Positions 16,260-25,735 are shown, numbered from the stretch's first letter. The stretch is 64,000 bases of DNA from Deltaproteobacteria bacterium (GCA_016792625.1 JAEUKK010000033.1:32278-96277), one strand, 5' to 3'. Translations and numbers: made by a program. The notes: a model not told the origin generated them from the letters alone.

Positions 16260-19200
16260 TCAGCTCTTGCGCTGCTGGACCTGCAGGCCCTGGAGCTGCA
16301 GCGCGTCGAGCTCGGCCTTGGTCTTGCCGCCGCCGGCCTCGACCCGCACGCCGCTGGCGCTGGTCTTGCCGGCCACCGCGCTGACCCCGCCCTGCTGGGC
16401 GCGGGCGCTGTTGAGCAGGATGCGCTGCATCGCGGCCCTCTGGCCCGTCTGGCCGTCGCTCTCGAACTTCACCGTGTTGTCGCCGGGGCGCTGACCGCGG
16501 GCGAGCTCGACCCCGCCCGCTTGACCAGCGCTGATCGTGCCCGCCGACAAGCCGACGCTGCCCGAGGCGTGGTGTCGCGACAGATCGACCACATCGGCGG
16601 CGCTGGGCCCGCCGCTGCTGGCCGGCGCGGCCGGGGTGCGGGCGTAGGCCTCGCCCAGCGTGCCCAGCGAGGGCAGGGCGTCGCCCTTGATGCCCAGGCT
16701 GTCGTTGATCTTTCCGCCCACGTCCATGTCGATGCCCAGCGTGCCGCTGAGATCGGCCTTCAGCTCGTTGTCGTCGTTCATGTAGGCGCCGCGCACGCCG
16801 GTCCAGGCGGGGCCGTCGAGGGGGCGGCTGAGGTCGGCCTTGGTGCCGCCGGGCACCAGCCGGTTGTCGCGCACCTGCACGCTGGCGTCGAGGGCCGTGC
16901 CCTCGCGCACCTTGACCGGCGCCCCGGGCACCGCGCCCGGCCGGAGCGGCGCCTGCACGTTCACATCGGCGGAGTCGACGCGGCGCGCGCCGGTCGCAGC
17001 GAGCTGGCGCAGGTCGAGGCCCGCGACCGGGCCGCCACCCCCACCGCCGCCCGCGCTCTGCACCGCCGCGCCCGACAGACCCAGGCCGCCCACCGAGACG
17101 GCGCGCGACTTGGCGTCCTCGGTGAGCTTGGCGTCGCTGAGGTCAATCTTGTCGATCTTGCCCTTGGTGCCGCCGGCGCTGCCCCGCAGGCCCTCGCCAT
17201 GGGCTGCGGCGAGGCTGGCCGTCGTGCGTCCGCCCGCCTGGTTCAGGTTCAGGCCCTCGGCGCGCAGGGCGGCCGCGCTGCCCTCGCCCCCGGCGGCCTT
17301 GCCGCTCAGCCCCGTGGCCGCGGCGCTGTCGAGGCGCACCGCGGTGGCCCCGCCGCCGCGCTTGGCGTCGAGGCCCCGCAGCGCGGCGCTCTCGGCCCCG
17401 CCGCTCAGGCCCGCCACGCTGCCCTTGATCTGGGTGGCGTCGAGCGCGTCGAGGGTGAGGGCGTCGCCGGCCTTGCCGCTGCTGCCCGCGGCCCCGCGCA
17501 GGTTGACCGAGGCGGCCTGCACCCCGCCCGCCGACAGGTCTTGGGCCTCGGCCGCGGCCAAGCTGCCCGACAGGCCGTCGGGGCCCTTGGCGCCGCGCAG
17601 GTCGGTGGCGCTGGCGCTCTTGGCCTTCACGCCAGCGAGATCGACGCCCTGCACGTTGGCTTGCGCGATCTGCGCCGCGCCGCCGCTCGGCCCCGCGCTG
17701 CCGCTGAGGCCGGAGAGCTGCACGCCGTCGACGCTGCCCTGGGCGGTGGTGATGCCGCTGGCCTGGGCGCGCGTGGCCGTACCCGTGGCGGTGTCGCCCC
17801 TGAGCTTGGCGCTGAGACCCTCGACGCTCGCCGCGCGGGCGTTGGCGCCGGCGCCCTTCAGCCCCGCGCCCTCGACGCGGTCGACCGCAAGATCGGCGCC
17901 CCCGCGGCGCAGCCCGCCCCGTAGGCCCTTAGCGCTGAGGGTCTCGGCGGCGGCCCGGTCTTTGTAGGCGGCCCCGGTCAGGCTGGCCTCGCCGAGGGTG
18001 GCGCGCAGCTCGTCGTTGTTCTTCTGGACCTTGAGATCGCTGAGCTGGGCCGCCTTGGCCTTGGCGCCGGCGCCGCTGAGCTCTTCGGCTTGCAGCGCGC
18101 CGAGGCTGGCCGCGAGGCCGCCTTCATGGGCGGTGAGCGCGCCCGCCCGCATCCGTGCGCGGCCCAGGCGTGCGCCGCTCACGGTGTCATGCACGCCGCT
18201 GACGCTGGCCTCGTCGAGCTGCAGCGAGCGCCCGCCGCCGGCCTCGGGCCCGCCCCGCAGGCCAGTCACGTCGGCTGCGGCCACCTCGACCCGGTCGAGC
18301 ACCTTGGCCTCGCGCACGCTGGCGCTGTCGATGCTGCCCGAGGCCCCGGCCGCGCCGAAACGGCCCTTCGCACCTTTGCCCCGCAGGCTGGACGCCGAGA
18401 ACACCTTGCCGGTCATCGCGCTCGCCGAGATGGCCCCGGCAGAGGCCTCGGCGCCCTTGGCGTCGCCGCCCACCGCCACGTCGACAGCGGCGATGTCCTC
18501 GACGCTGATGTCTTTGTGCTTCACGTCGCTGGCGCCGAGCTGGGTCGCTTTGGCGGCGTAGCGGCTCGCCGCGCCGTCGGCGCGCCCGCTGGCGTCGAGG
18601 CCGCGCGCCCGCAGGCCGCCGAGCTGCACGGCGCCGGCCTGCGCGCCGGTCACGTCGGCTTTGCCGAGCGATGCGCTCCAGTCGAGGGGGGCGCTGGCGG
18701 GGGCCGCCTCGTCTTTTGCGGCCGGGGTGTCGGCCTTGAGCGCGGTGGCCCGCAGGGCGTCGGCCTTGAGCGCGACCGCCGCGGCCTGGCCGCCCGCCGC
18801 GCCCCGGTGCTGCAGATCGACCCCGTCGAGAGCAGCGTCCTGCGCGTCGATCCACGCGGTGTCGAGGCCGCTGACCCCGAGCTGTTGGGCGGCCACACCC
18901 GAGGCCCCGGCGTCTTGATCGTAGGTCGCCGTGGCGCCGATGAGGTTGGCCTCTTTGAGATCGGCGTCGGTACCGTCAAAGTCGCGCACCTCGGCCGCCT
19001 CGACCGCGACCTTGGCCCGCAGGTGGTCGGCCTTGGCGTCGGCCATGGGCAGGCCGCCGCCGCGGTTCTGGGCGTCGACCCGCAGGCCCTTGACCCGCGC
19101 GCCGCCCAGCGACTGGCCGCCGCTCTTGGCCCCCTTCACTTCGAGCTGCTCGGCGGCGAGGTGCGCCTGCTCACCACCTTGGCCGAGCGCGCCGCTGGCG

Positions 19201-20015
19201 CCGGCCACCTTCAGCTCGGCCACCTCGTGGCCCTGGGCGCGCAGCCCGGCGAGCACGGCGGACTTGAGCGCGAAGCTGCCGCGCCCGTCGCCGCCTTCGA
19301 GGCTGAGCGGCCCGCCTTGCCGGCCGAGCTCGCCGCTGAGTCCTTCGAGCTGCAGGCGGTCGAGGGTGACCGGGCCGGCTTTGCCCTCGAACTTGACCGC
19401 GCTGACATCGGCGCTGCCGACGTTGATCTTGACCGCAGCGCCTTGGCCCTGCTTGGCGGCCTCGGCCGGGTCGACGCCCTCGACGCCGCCGCCTGGGCGG
19501 GCGATCTCGATGCGCACGTCGCGGAGGAAGGCCGGGCCGGTCTTCAGCCCCGGCGCGTCGACCGCGCCGATCGCCACGGCGGCGCTGGTCAACACCAGCA
19601 CGCCGCTGCGCGGGTCAAGGCTGACCTTGCACTTGTTGTCGGCGCCCTTGCGGTCGAGCTGCAGCGCCGCGCGCAGGTGGGCGGGCACGAGGTCCATCAG
19701 CTCGTCGAGGTCGGTCTCGACGGTGATCTTGCCGTCCTTCCAGCCGATGTCGGTGGCCTTGGCGACCTCGTAGGCGTCTTTGGCGACCTGCTTGGACTTG
19801 TCGACGAAGTCGCCCACCGCGGCCGAGGCCGCGCCCGCCTTCTCGGACACCCATTGGCCGGCGCCCCGCAGCCAGCCCATCACACCCTTGGACTTGGGCG
19901 CGGCGGCCCCGGGCGCACCTTTGGCGGGCGCTTGCGCGGGAGCGACGCTCTGCTGTCCGTTTTGGGCCTGTTGCGGCGCCGAGCGCTGCAGGGGAGAGAG
20001 CTGCTGGGCGGACAT
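16260..20015 (-). CDS. Giant Ala/Gly-rich repetitive protein, function unknown
   Basis: A 1251-residue protein I do not recognise. Residues 1-40 are Gln/Pro/Ala-rich with no signal peptide. Residues 44-75 form an amphipathic helix-like stretch (WLRGAGQWVSEKAGA), followed by a compact region to about 175 (KITVETDLDELMDLVPAHL, VAIGAVDAPGLKTGPAFLRDV). From about 200 to 960 runs an irregular repeat of roughly 20-35 residues with the theme xLxxxGLxGxxGxxGGxxxLxxAxAxGL (examples LQLEGLSGELGRQGG and ARVKGLRVDAQNRGGG). This suggests a beta-solenoid or an AsmA/TamB-like strand ladder. The C-terminal 250 residues are less repetitive (GTLGIDMDVGGKI, QRILLNSARAQQGG). It lies alone between YgiQ and the GNAT gene; GAGG precedes the ATG. 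No function is assigned. Confidence 0.7.
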   Translation of the reverse strand: MSAQQLSPLQRSAPQQAQNGQQSVAPAQAPAKGAPGAAAPKSKGVMGWLRGAGQWVSEKAGAASAAVGDFVDKSKQVAKDAYEVAKATDIGWKDGKITVETDLDELMDLVPAHLRAALQLDRKGADNKCKVSLDPRSGVLVLTSAAVAIGAVDAPGLKTGPAFLRDVRIEIARPGGGVEGVDPAEAAKQGQGAAVKINVGSADVSAVKFEGKAGPVTLDRLQLEGLSGELGRQGGPLSLEGGDGRGSFALKSAVLAGLRAQGHEVAELKVAGASGALGQGGEQAHLAAEQLEVKGAKSGGQSLGGARVKGLRVDAQNRGGGLPMADAKADHLRAKVAVEAAEVRDFDGTDADLKEANLIGATATYDQDAGASGVAAQQLGVSGLDTAWIDAQDAALDGVDLQHRGAAGGQAAAVALKADALRATALKADTPAAKDEAAPASAPLDWSASLGKADVTGAQAGAVQLGGLRARGLDASGRADGAASRYAAKATQLGASDVKHKDISVEDIAAVDVAVGGDAKGAEASAGAISASAMTGKVFSASSLRGKGAKGRFGAAGASGSIDSASVREAKVLDRVEVAAADVTGLRGGPEAGGGRSLQLDEASVSGVHDTVSGARLGRARMRAGALTAHEGGLAASLGALQAEELSGAGAKAKAAQLSDLKVQKNNDELRATLGEASLTGAAYKDRAAAETLSAKGLRGGLRRGGADLAVDRVEGAGLKGAGANARAASVEGLSAKLRGDTATGTATRAQASGITTAQGSVDGVQLSGLSGSAGPSGGAAQIAQANVQGVDLAGVKAKSASATDLRGAKGPDGLSGSLAAAEAQDLSAGGVQAASVNLRGAAGSSGKAGDALTLDALDATQIKGSVAGLSGGAESAALRGLDAKRGGGATAVRLDSAAATGLSGKAAGGEGSAAALRAEGLNLNQAGGRTTASLAAAHGEGLRGSAGGTKGKIDKIDLSDAKLTEDAKSRAVSVGGLGLSGAAVQSAGGGGGGGPVAGLDLRQLAATGARRVDSADVNVQAPLRPGAVPGAPVKVREGTALDASVQVRDNRLVPGGTKADLSRPLDGPAWTGVRGAYMNDDNELKADLSGTLGIDMDVGGKINDSLGIKGDALPSLGTLGEAYARTPAAPASSGGPSAADVVDLSRHHASGSVGLSAGTISAGQAGGVELARGQRPGDNTVKFESDGQTGQRAAMQRILLNSARAQQGGVSAVAGKTSASGVRVEAGGGKTKAELDALQLQGLQVQQRKS

Positions 20016-20241
20016 GCGGGCCTCGGCGACCAGAGGAGGGGAGGGCGGCCCTCCCCATGTGTGAGGGTACCGCCCGCGTCGGCCCGGCGGCGCCAGAGCC
20101 CGCGCGCGCTGTCACCGTCGGGTCATTGAGAAGGGCAGGGGAGGCCCAAAACGACGACGCGCCGGGCCTCGGGGAGGACCGGCGCGGGTGGAGGCGCCTG
20201 CGCGGGGGCGTGGCCGCAGGGGGCGACCGCCGCTGGGCGGC

Positions 20242-20757
20242 TCAGGCGGAGATGGCGCGCAGCAGGGCCACCTTGCGGCAGCGCGGCGCGGCGGAGCAAC
20301 GCAGGCAGGCGCCCAGCGCCTTCTCAGGCACCTCGGCCCGGGGCACCGCCCCAAAACCGGCCGCGATCAAGGGCGCCGGCTGGCTGGTGAAGCAGTAGAC
20401 CTCGGCCGCGCCGAGGCTGGCGAGCTGGTCGACCGCGGCCTCGATGAGCAGGGCCCGCAGGCCGGCGTCGGCGGTGATGAGCAGGCCGAGCTCGCCGCGG
20501 GTGGCGCTGGCCAGCTGGGCGCTGACCAGCCCGACGAGCTGCCCCGCGTGGGTGGCGACGGTGAGGTCGCGCAGGCGGGCGGCGAGGCCGGCCTCGGTCA
20601 TCGGGAGGATCTGGCCGGCGGCGACGGCCGCGGCGACCAGCTGGGCCACCGCGGAGAGGTCGCGCGCGTGTGCAGCGCGGAGGCTGACGTCTCGCAAGTC
20701 GAGGGAGACCTGCTGCTCGTCGTTGCGCTCGGCGGCGATCTGGGCGTCCTCAAACAT
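20242..20757 (-). CDS. GNAT acetyltransferase, short N-acetylglutamate-synthase type
   Basis: A 171-residue GNAT-fold protein. It starts with SLRAAHARDLSAVAQLVAAAVAAGQILPMTEAGL, closely following the short ArgA/NAGS pattern (Arg-x-Ala...Asp...Leu-Ile...Gly-x-Leu-Leu-x-Arg). GQLVGLVSAQLA and RGELGLLITAD follow in place of the usual acetyl-CoA loop, and then a C-terminal GFGAVPRAEVPEKALGACLRC plus a third Cys (CxxCxxxxxC), which NAGS proteins of this group also carry. Such enzymes acetylate glutamate as the first step of arginine synthesis. The acetyl-CoA P-loop (RGxGxG/A) is not obvious, so activity may be altered. The ATG has GGAGGG six bases upstream. No other arg gene is near. Confidence 0.65.
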   Translation of the reverse strand: MFEDAQIAAERNDEQQVSLDLRDVSLRAAHARDLSAVAQLVAAAVAAGQILPMTEAGLAARLRDLTVATHAGQLVGLVSAQLASATRGELGLLITADAGLRALLIEAAVDQLASLGAAEVYCFTSQPAPLIAAGFGAVPRAEVPEKALGACLRCSAAPRCRKVALLRAISA

Positions 20758-20855
20758 GGCGGCCCTCCTCGGGGCGGTGACAGGGCGGGGCGCGGGCGCC
20801 CCACGTGCGCCTGGGTGGCTCCCCAGGCGCGCGCCTATATGCACCGGCGTGAATG

Positions 20856-20861
20856 ATTATG
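20856..20861 (-). promoter_or_regulatory. Possible -10 element for the GNAT gene
   Basis: On the minus strand CATAAT (5 of 6 matches to TATAAT) lies in an unusually AT-rich patch of the 227-bp gap, about 100 bases before the GNAT start. There is no good -35 match, so this is weak. Confidence 0.25.
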
Positions 20862-20984
20862 CAAACCGATGGAAGCAGAAATCGGCAGGGCGGGCCTGAG
20901 CTTGACGGCTGTGTGACGACAGGCACGGTGATCCTGCGCTCTGCGGCGCGCGCGGGTCTTCATTCACCCCGACCCTGCCCGCGC

Positions 20985-22346
20985 TCAGCCGCGACCACCC
21001 AAGCGCCGCAGCCCGCGGTGGGCCCAGGAGAGCGCGCGCCAGGTCGGGCTGGCGTGGATCGCCGCCAATTCGGCCTGGGCCGCGTGCAGCGCCGCGGGCA
21101 GGCGCGCCCAGGGGAGGGCCGCCGCGGGCGCGCGGGAGGGCGCGCGGGCCAGCGCGCGGAGCGGGGCCAGGGCGACGTCGGGGTGGGCGATCTCGGCGAT
21201 GCAGGCCTGGGCTGCGCTGACCGTCGCCGCGGGGTCGAGGGCGCCAGAGGCGAGCGCGCCCAGCGCCGCGGCCACCGCCTCGGGCTGGGCGTCGATCACG
21301 CGCAGCCCACCCACAGCCGCGAGCTCTGCGGCCAGCGCGCAGCGGGCCGAGCCGAGCAGCCCCAAACCGGCCCAGGTCCAGCGCAGCAGGCGGGTGCGGC
21401 TGCCCAGCTCGGGCTCGAGCCCGGGGCCGTCGAGGCTCAGACCGACGTGGCAGCGCGCTTCGAGGGCCTCGAGGGCGCCCTCCTCCAGCCAGCCGTGGGC
21501 GATCACGCGCCCATCGCTGGCCCGCCTCTCCAAAAAAGCGCGCAGCTGGGCCTCTTGGGCCGGGGCGAGCGCACCCCCTGCGCCGCCGCTGAGGTGCAGC
21601 TCAAGCGGCGCGCCCGCGTCCAGCGCCCGCTCCACGCCGCCGATCAGCGCGTCGAGGGCCTGCCAGCCGTTGAGCGCGCCGCCCACCAGCACCCGCAGCG
21701 GCTCACCCGGCGCGCGCACGCGGGGCGCCCGGGCGGGCAGGGGCGCGCCCTCGGCGTCGAGGGCCGGCGCGCTGATCGGGCAGACCTGCACCCGCTCCGC
21801 GCCTGAGGCCGCGCCGAGGCGGCCCAAGAGCCCGAGCTGGCCCAAGCAGGCGAGGCGCTGCGGGGCCGAGATCACGAGCAGGTGGTCGGCTTCGGCGAGG
21901 GTGCGGGTGGCGATGGCCCGCGCGTCGTCGGCGGCGCCGGGCGGCAGGGGCGCGCCGTCGGCGGCCGCCTGCAGCTCAGCGAAGGGGTCCCCGGGCAGAT
22001 CGGCGATCCAGGGGGCGTCCCCGCGGTGGTGCGCGGCGATGAGGGCCGGCGTGTAGGGGCCCGCCGAGACCACGAGCGCGGGGCCCGGGCCGGTCCAGAG
22101 CGGGCCGGCGAGGGCGGCGGCGCGGCTCCGGCGCAGGGTCGCGGCCCAAGGCCCGGGCGGGGGCTCCACCGGCGGGTCGCTCCCCTCCTCCATGAGCACG
22201 ATCCGCAGCTCAAGGCCGCTTTGGCGCAGGGCGTGGGCGAAGGCGAGGGTGCGCTGGGGGCCGAAGGTGCTCTGGCGGCAGCCGGGCCCGGGCAACGGTC
22301 CGTGGCCGATGAGCAGCGCGCGGCGGGGCGCGGCCCCCTCAGGCAC
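20985..22346 (-). CDS. Probable GT4-type glycosyltransferase
   Basis: A 453-residue protein with the two-lobed layout of GT-B glycosyltransferases. The N-terminal lobe has RRALLIGHGPLPGPGCRQ followed by a block like the sugar-acceptor domain (APWIADLPGDPFAEL, ADHLLVISAPQRL). The C-terminal lobe has a Rossmann-type start (EPLRVLVGGALNGWQALDALIGGVERAL) and RVIAHGWLEEGALEALEARCHVGLSLDGPGLEPELGSRTRLL, resembling the donor-binding E-x7-E region. The GTG start is chosen because GGGGGAG lies six bases upstream and it overlaps the ABC ATPase stop by eight bases. Coupling to the Wzt-type ATPase suggests a role in making an exported polysaccharide. Donor and acceptor are unknown. Confidence 0.68.
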   Translation of the reverse strand: MPEGAAPRRALLIGHGPLPGPGCRQSTFGPQRTLAFAHALRQSGLELRIVLMEEGSDPPVEPPPGPWAATLRRSRAAALAGPLWTGPGPALVVSAGPYTPALIAAHHRGDAPWIADLPGDPFAELQAAADGAPLPPGAADDARAIATRTLAEADHLLVISAPQRLACLGQLGLLGRLGAASGAERVQVCPISAPALDAEGAPLPARAPRVRAPGEPLRVLVGGALNGWQALDALIGGVERALDAGAPLELHLSGGAGGALAPAQEAQLRAFLERRASDGRVIAHGWLEEGALEALEARCHVGLSLDGPGLEPELGSRTRLLRWTWAGLGLLGSARCALAAELAAVGGLRVIDAQPEAVAAALGALASGALDPAATVSAAQACIAEIAHPDVALAPLRALARAPSRAPAAALPWARLPAALHAAQAELAAIHASPTWRALSWAHRGLRRLGGRG

Positions 22347-23862
22347 CGTTGGCTCCCCCGCGGTCGGCCGGGAGCGCCGGCCCGCGGTGCCCCTCCGCCG
22401 CCACATGGGTGATCAGGCCCCAGGCGTGATCGAGCAGCACCACGCCATGATCATCGACCCCGGCCGCGACCTCGAAGTCGTAGAGCTGGTTGTGCCAGAC
22501 ATGGGGCTTGAGGTGGCTCTTGTCGAAGACCGCGACGCTGAGGCGGAAGCGGCCGCTGAGCAGGGGCAAGGCCTTCCAGCGGATAAAGAAGGTGTAGATC
22601 CCATGGTAGGTGCCGTCCAAAACACCGTCGTAGCGGGTGTTCGGGCCATGGATGTACACCCCATCCCCGCGAAAGATGGCCACCCCGAAGATGGGCCGCT
22701 CGACCGGCTCGGTGGTGCGGAAGGTGACGGCCACCACGAGATCTTCGCCGGTGCGGAAGCGCTCGCGTGGGCGGCCCTGGCCGTCGAGCACGTGCACGGC
22801 GATCACCCGGACCTCTCCGGTGCCTTGGACCACTGGCGTGTCGCCGTCCACCACGTCAAAGGGCGTCGTCTCAGTCTGCTCGGCCCAGAGGCCCGCGGCG
22901 TCGTCGAGCCGGGTGGCGGCGAGCACATTGGCGCGCAGCTGCGGATCGTCGGCGGTGGCGAGGTAGGCTGGCGCGGCGGGCGGCGGGCTGACCGGGCCCG
23001 TCGCCGGCTCGAGGGGCAGGCCGCTGCGGCTGGGGAAGGGGTGGATCGTGCGGCCCCGGCCGCCGACCGCGCGCTCGCGCTCGATGTCGAGGTAGCGGTC
23101 GACCACCTCGCGGGCGGGGCCCAGCGCCCGGACCTCGCCGCCGTCGAGCCACAGCGCCTCGTCGCAGAGGCTGCGCACGGCGTGCAGGTCGTGGCTGACC
23201 AGGATGATCGTGCGGCCCTGCTGCAGGAACTCCTCAATCTTGCGGACGCAGCGCCGCTGGAAGTACTGGTCGCCCACCGCCAGCACCTCGTCGACCAAAA
23301 AGATGTCGCTGTCGGTGTGCGCGGCGATGGCGAAGCCCAGGCGCAGGTTCATGCCCGCGCTGTAGGTGCGCACGGGCAGGTCGATGAAGTCGCCGAGCTC
23401 GGCGAAGCTGATGATCTCGGGGATGCGGTGGTCGATCTCGGCCTCGGGCATGCCGAGCAGCGCGCAGTTCAGGCGGATGTTCTGGCGCCCGGTGAACTCT
23501 TGGTGGAAGCCCAGGCCCAGGTCGAGCAAGGTGGACAGGCTCGCTCGCAGCTCGAGCTGGCCGGCGCTCGGCCGGGTGATCCCGCCGATGATCTTGAGCA
23601 GGGTCGACTTGCCGGCGCCGTTCGGCCCCACCACCCCGAAGCTGCGGCCGCGGCGCACCTCGAAATTGACGTCCCGCAGGGCCCAGTGCTCGGTGTGGTG
23701 GGTGCGGTTGCCGAAGAACTCGTAGAGGCGGCTGCGGTCGTTGAGGAAGATGTCGAACCTTTTGCCGAGGCCCTGGGCGCGCAGCACCCAGTCTGGCGTG
23801 GGCGCGCCCTCCGCGGGGCGCTCGGCGCCGAGGTGGGCCTCAGGCGCGCGGTTCGGGGCCAT
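22339..23862 (-). CDS. Wzt-type polysaccharide ABC transporter ATP-binding protein
   Basis: The 507-residue protein pairs an ABC ATPase with a Wzt C-terminal carbohydrate-binding domain. The N-terminal half has ALRDVNFEVRRGRSFGVVGPNGAGKST (Walker A near residue 79), LSTLLDLGLGFHQEFTGRQNIRLN (typical of Wzt/TagH), the degenerate signature YSAGMNLRLGFA, Walker B DIFLVDEVLAVGD and the H-loop SHD. From about residue 345 the Wzt_C-like beta domain follows (VLDGQGRPRERFRTGEDLVV, FRGDGVYIHGPNTRYDG, FDKSHLKPHVWHNQLYDFEV). It would energise export of a finished glycan across the inner membrane. The expected Wzm permease is not in the window. GGGAGGAA precedes the ATG. Confidence 0.9.
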   Translation of the reverse strand: MAPNRAPEAHLGAERPAEGAPTPDWVLRAQGLGKRFDIFLNDRSRLYEFFGNRTHHTEHWALRDVNFEVRRGRSFGVVGPNGAGKSTLLKIIGGITRPSAGQLELRASLSTLLDLGLGFHQEFTGRQNIRLNCALLGMPEAEIDHRIPEIISFAELGDFIDLPVRTYSAGMNLRLGFAIAAHTDSDIFLVDEVLAVGDQYFQRRCVRKIEEFLQQGRTIILVSHDLHAVRSLCDEALWLDGGEVRALGPAREVVDRYLDIERERAVGGRGRTIHPFPSRSGLPLEPATGPVSPPPAAPAYLATADDPQLRANVLAATRLDDAAGLWAEQTETTPFDVVDGDTPVVQGTGEVRVIAVHVLDGQGRPRERFRTGEDLVVAVTFRTTEPVERPIFGVAIFRGDGVYIHGPNTRYDGVLDGTYHGIYTFFIRWKALPLLSGRFRLSVAVFDKSHLKPHVWHNQLYDFEVAAGVDDHGVVLLDHAWGLITHVAAEGHRGPALPADRGGANGA

Positions 23863-24053
23863 TCCGTTCCTCCCGTGGAGCCAGACCGCGGGGTCGGCGC
23901 CGACGTGTCACCATACACTGTCCGGCGGCGCGGCCCCTCGGTGGGCGGGATCCGGCGCGGGGGCTTCGGCGCCGCGGTGACGCGGGGCTTAGGGAGAGCC
24001 CGCACGGAGCCGATGCGGGGAGGGAGCGGGGTGCGTGCACCCCCGGAGGGTTC

Positions 24054-25628
24054 ATGAGCGGCCGAGACGAGAGGAGACGCCCACCGAGCGGCGACCCCAC
24101 GATGCTCCTGCTGGACGAGGCCGCCGCCGAGGAGCGCGTCCGCCGGCGTCTGCACGCACCCGCGCCCACCCAGGCCGAGGTCGGCGCCTACGATGACGGC
24201 TACGAGGACGACAGCTCCGCGGCCTTCGTCGCGCGCACGGCGATCGGGCGCGGCGCGGGCGAGGGCGACGGTCCGCCGCGTCTTCGGGTCCTCCCCGAGG
24301 ATCGCACCGAGCGGGTCGACGACAACGCCCTCCGTCCGCGCGAGGAGCGCAGCAGCGGCCGCTTGCTCGGCGGTCTGCGGCAGCGCCTGCAGCAGATCGA
24401 GCAGGAGGACTTCTCCGGCGGCGCGCTCGACGGCGATCCCCGCCCCGGCTTGCTGCGCAGCCCGCTGCTCCGCGCGGCGGGCCCCCTCCACCCCGATGAA
24501 GAGGAGTCCAGCTCCGACCTGGGCACCTTCAACCAGCTGCAAGAGGCGGCAGGCAAGGCCCAGCTCCCCTGGTGGGCCGAGCTGCCCGAGGAGCAGTCGG
24601 CCAACGCGACCACCGCCGATCTCGCCCCCTTCGGCCCGCTCGCCGGCCGTCCCGCCCCGGGTTTTGAGGCGCCGAGCTCGAACCTGCGCGCCGAGCTCGA
24701 GGCCCGCCGGCCGATCGAGCGGGAGGAGCCGCTCCTCAAGCCGCTCGACGAGCAGAGCATCGTCCCGCCGAGCCCGCACCGGGACGCCGGCGGCGCAGAG
24801 CCCGCGCGCTCGCGCCTCGCGCCCACCAACCTGCCGCCCCGCATCGAGGCCCGTCGGCCGTCCCGCGCCCCCTGGATCGCCGCCGCGGTCGGGATCTTGG
24901 CCCTCGGCCTCGGCGGGTGGGCCTGGTCGCGGTCGAAGGTGGGCGCCACGCCCGCTGCCGCGCCGGCCGAGGACGCCGCGCTCGCCGCCGCGGAGCCCTC
25001 CGCCGCTCCGGGGGCTGCCCCGTCGCCGCAGACCGGCGGGCCCGCCGCGGCACCGGCCGCCGACGCCGAGATTAACGTGGTGGTCGCTGATGGCGCCGAA
25101 GAGGTGCCCGCCGTGACCTCGATCCGGGCCTCGAGCGGGGCCTCGAGCGGGGCCTCGACGGTGGCCTCGACGCCCGCGGAGGGCGCTGCGGGGGCCCCTG
25201 CGGCCGAGCCCGCGCCGCCGGCCCCGGCCATGGGCGCCTGGGATCAGCTGGTCGACCGCTTGGCCACGTGGATCTCGGGCCCGCAGGCCGCGCCCAAGCC
25301 CAAGGTCGAGGTGGTGGCCGTGACCCCGGTGCCCACCCGCGCCGCGGCGGCCCCGGTCGCCGAGGGCCCGCCCCAGGGCACGCTCTTTGTCCGCACCAAG
25401 CAGCAGGCCGATATTTTCGTCGACGGCAAGGCGGTGGGCGAGGCGCCCGGGCTGAAGCTCGCGCTCGAGCCGGGCTGGTACACGGTGAAGGCCGTCCCGC
25501 GCGGCGAAGGCCACACCTGGACCGCGCGGACCCGCATCGACGCCGACATGCAGCGCGAGGTGGCCCTCGACCTGAGCCAGGCGCCGCCGCCCCCCTTGAA
25601 GCGCCGAGAGCAGCGCGGCCGGCGTTGA
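24054..25628 (+). CDS. PEGA-domain membrane protein, function unknown
   Basis: A 524-residue single-pass membrane protein. The first 270 residues are acidic and low complexity, with RLLGGLRQRLQQIEQEDF as a short helix. A transmembrane helix (APWIAAAVGILALGLGGWAW) lies at about 271-293, followed by a long Ala/Pro/Glu linker containing a repeated ASSGASSGAST stretch. The C-terminal 80 residues form a PEGA-like beta domain (GTLFVRTKQQADIFVDGKAVGEAP, then PGWYTVKAVP). The layout matches regulatory or scaffold proteins common in Myxococcota, including kinases that have lost the kinase domain. No catalytic motif is visible. GGAGG precedes the ATG. It is divergent from the Wzt gene and 107 bases from ppa. 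Confidence 0.68.
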   Translation: MSGRDERRRPPSGDPTMLLLDEAAAEERVRRRLHAPAPTQAEVGAYDDGYEDDSSAAFVARTAIGRGAGEGDGPPRLRVLPEDRTERVDDNALRPREERSSGRLLGGLRQRLQQIEQEDFSGGALDGDPRPGLLRSPLLRAAGPLHPDEEESSSDLGTFNQLQEAAGKAQLPWWAELPEEQSANATTADLAPFGPLAGRPAPGFEAPSSNLRAELEARRPIEREEPLLKPLDEQSIVPPSPHRDAGGAEPARSRLAPTNLPPRIEARRPSRAPWIAAAVGILALGLGGWAWSRSKVGATPAAAPAEDAALAAAEPSAAPGAAPSPQTGGPAAAPAADAEINVVVADGAEEVPAVTSIRASSGASSGASTVASTPAEGAAGAPAAEPAPPAPAMGAWDQLVDRLATWISGPQAAPKPKVEVVAVTPVPTRAAAAPVAEGPPQGTLFVRTKQQADIFVDGKAVGEAPGLKLALEPGWYTVKAVPRGEGHTWTARTRIDADMQREVALDLSQAPPPPLKRREQRGRR

Positions 25629-25735
25629 ACCGAGGATCTCGCTGATTTGCCCGGCTGTCACCGCCGGTCGGGCGGTCGGGAGCGCGGGCGGGATAGCGCG
25701 AGGGTCCCTCTCCTCTCTGTGGAGCGCGCCCAACG

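Noticed and set aside
14250..17924. A plus-strand open frame of over 1200 codons.
   Set aside because: It runs antisense to ygiQ and the repetitive-protein gene, both with family motifs or a ribosome-binding site. Its translation is Arg/His/Pro/Ala-rich without domains, as expected from high-GC shadow frames.
23469..25733. A 754-codon minus-strand open frame overlapping the PEGA gene and the Wzt gene start.
   Set aside because: The product is Arg/Gly-rich low complexity, and the two opposing genes carry real motifs and ribosome-binding sites.
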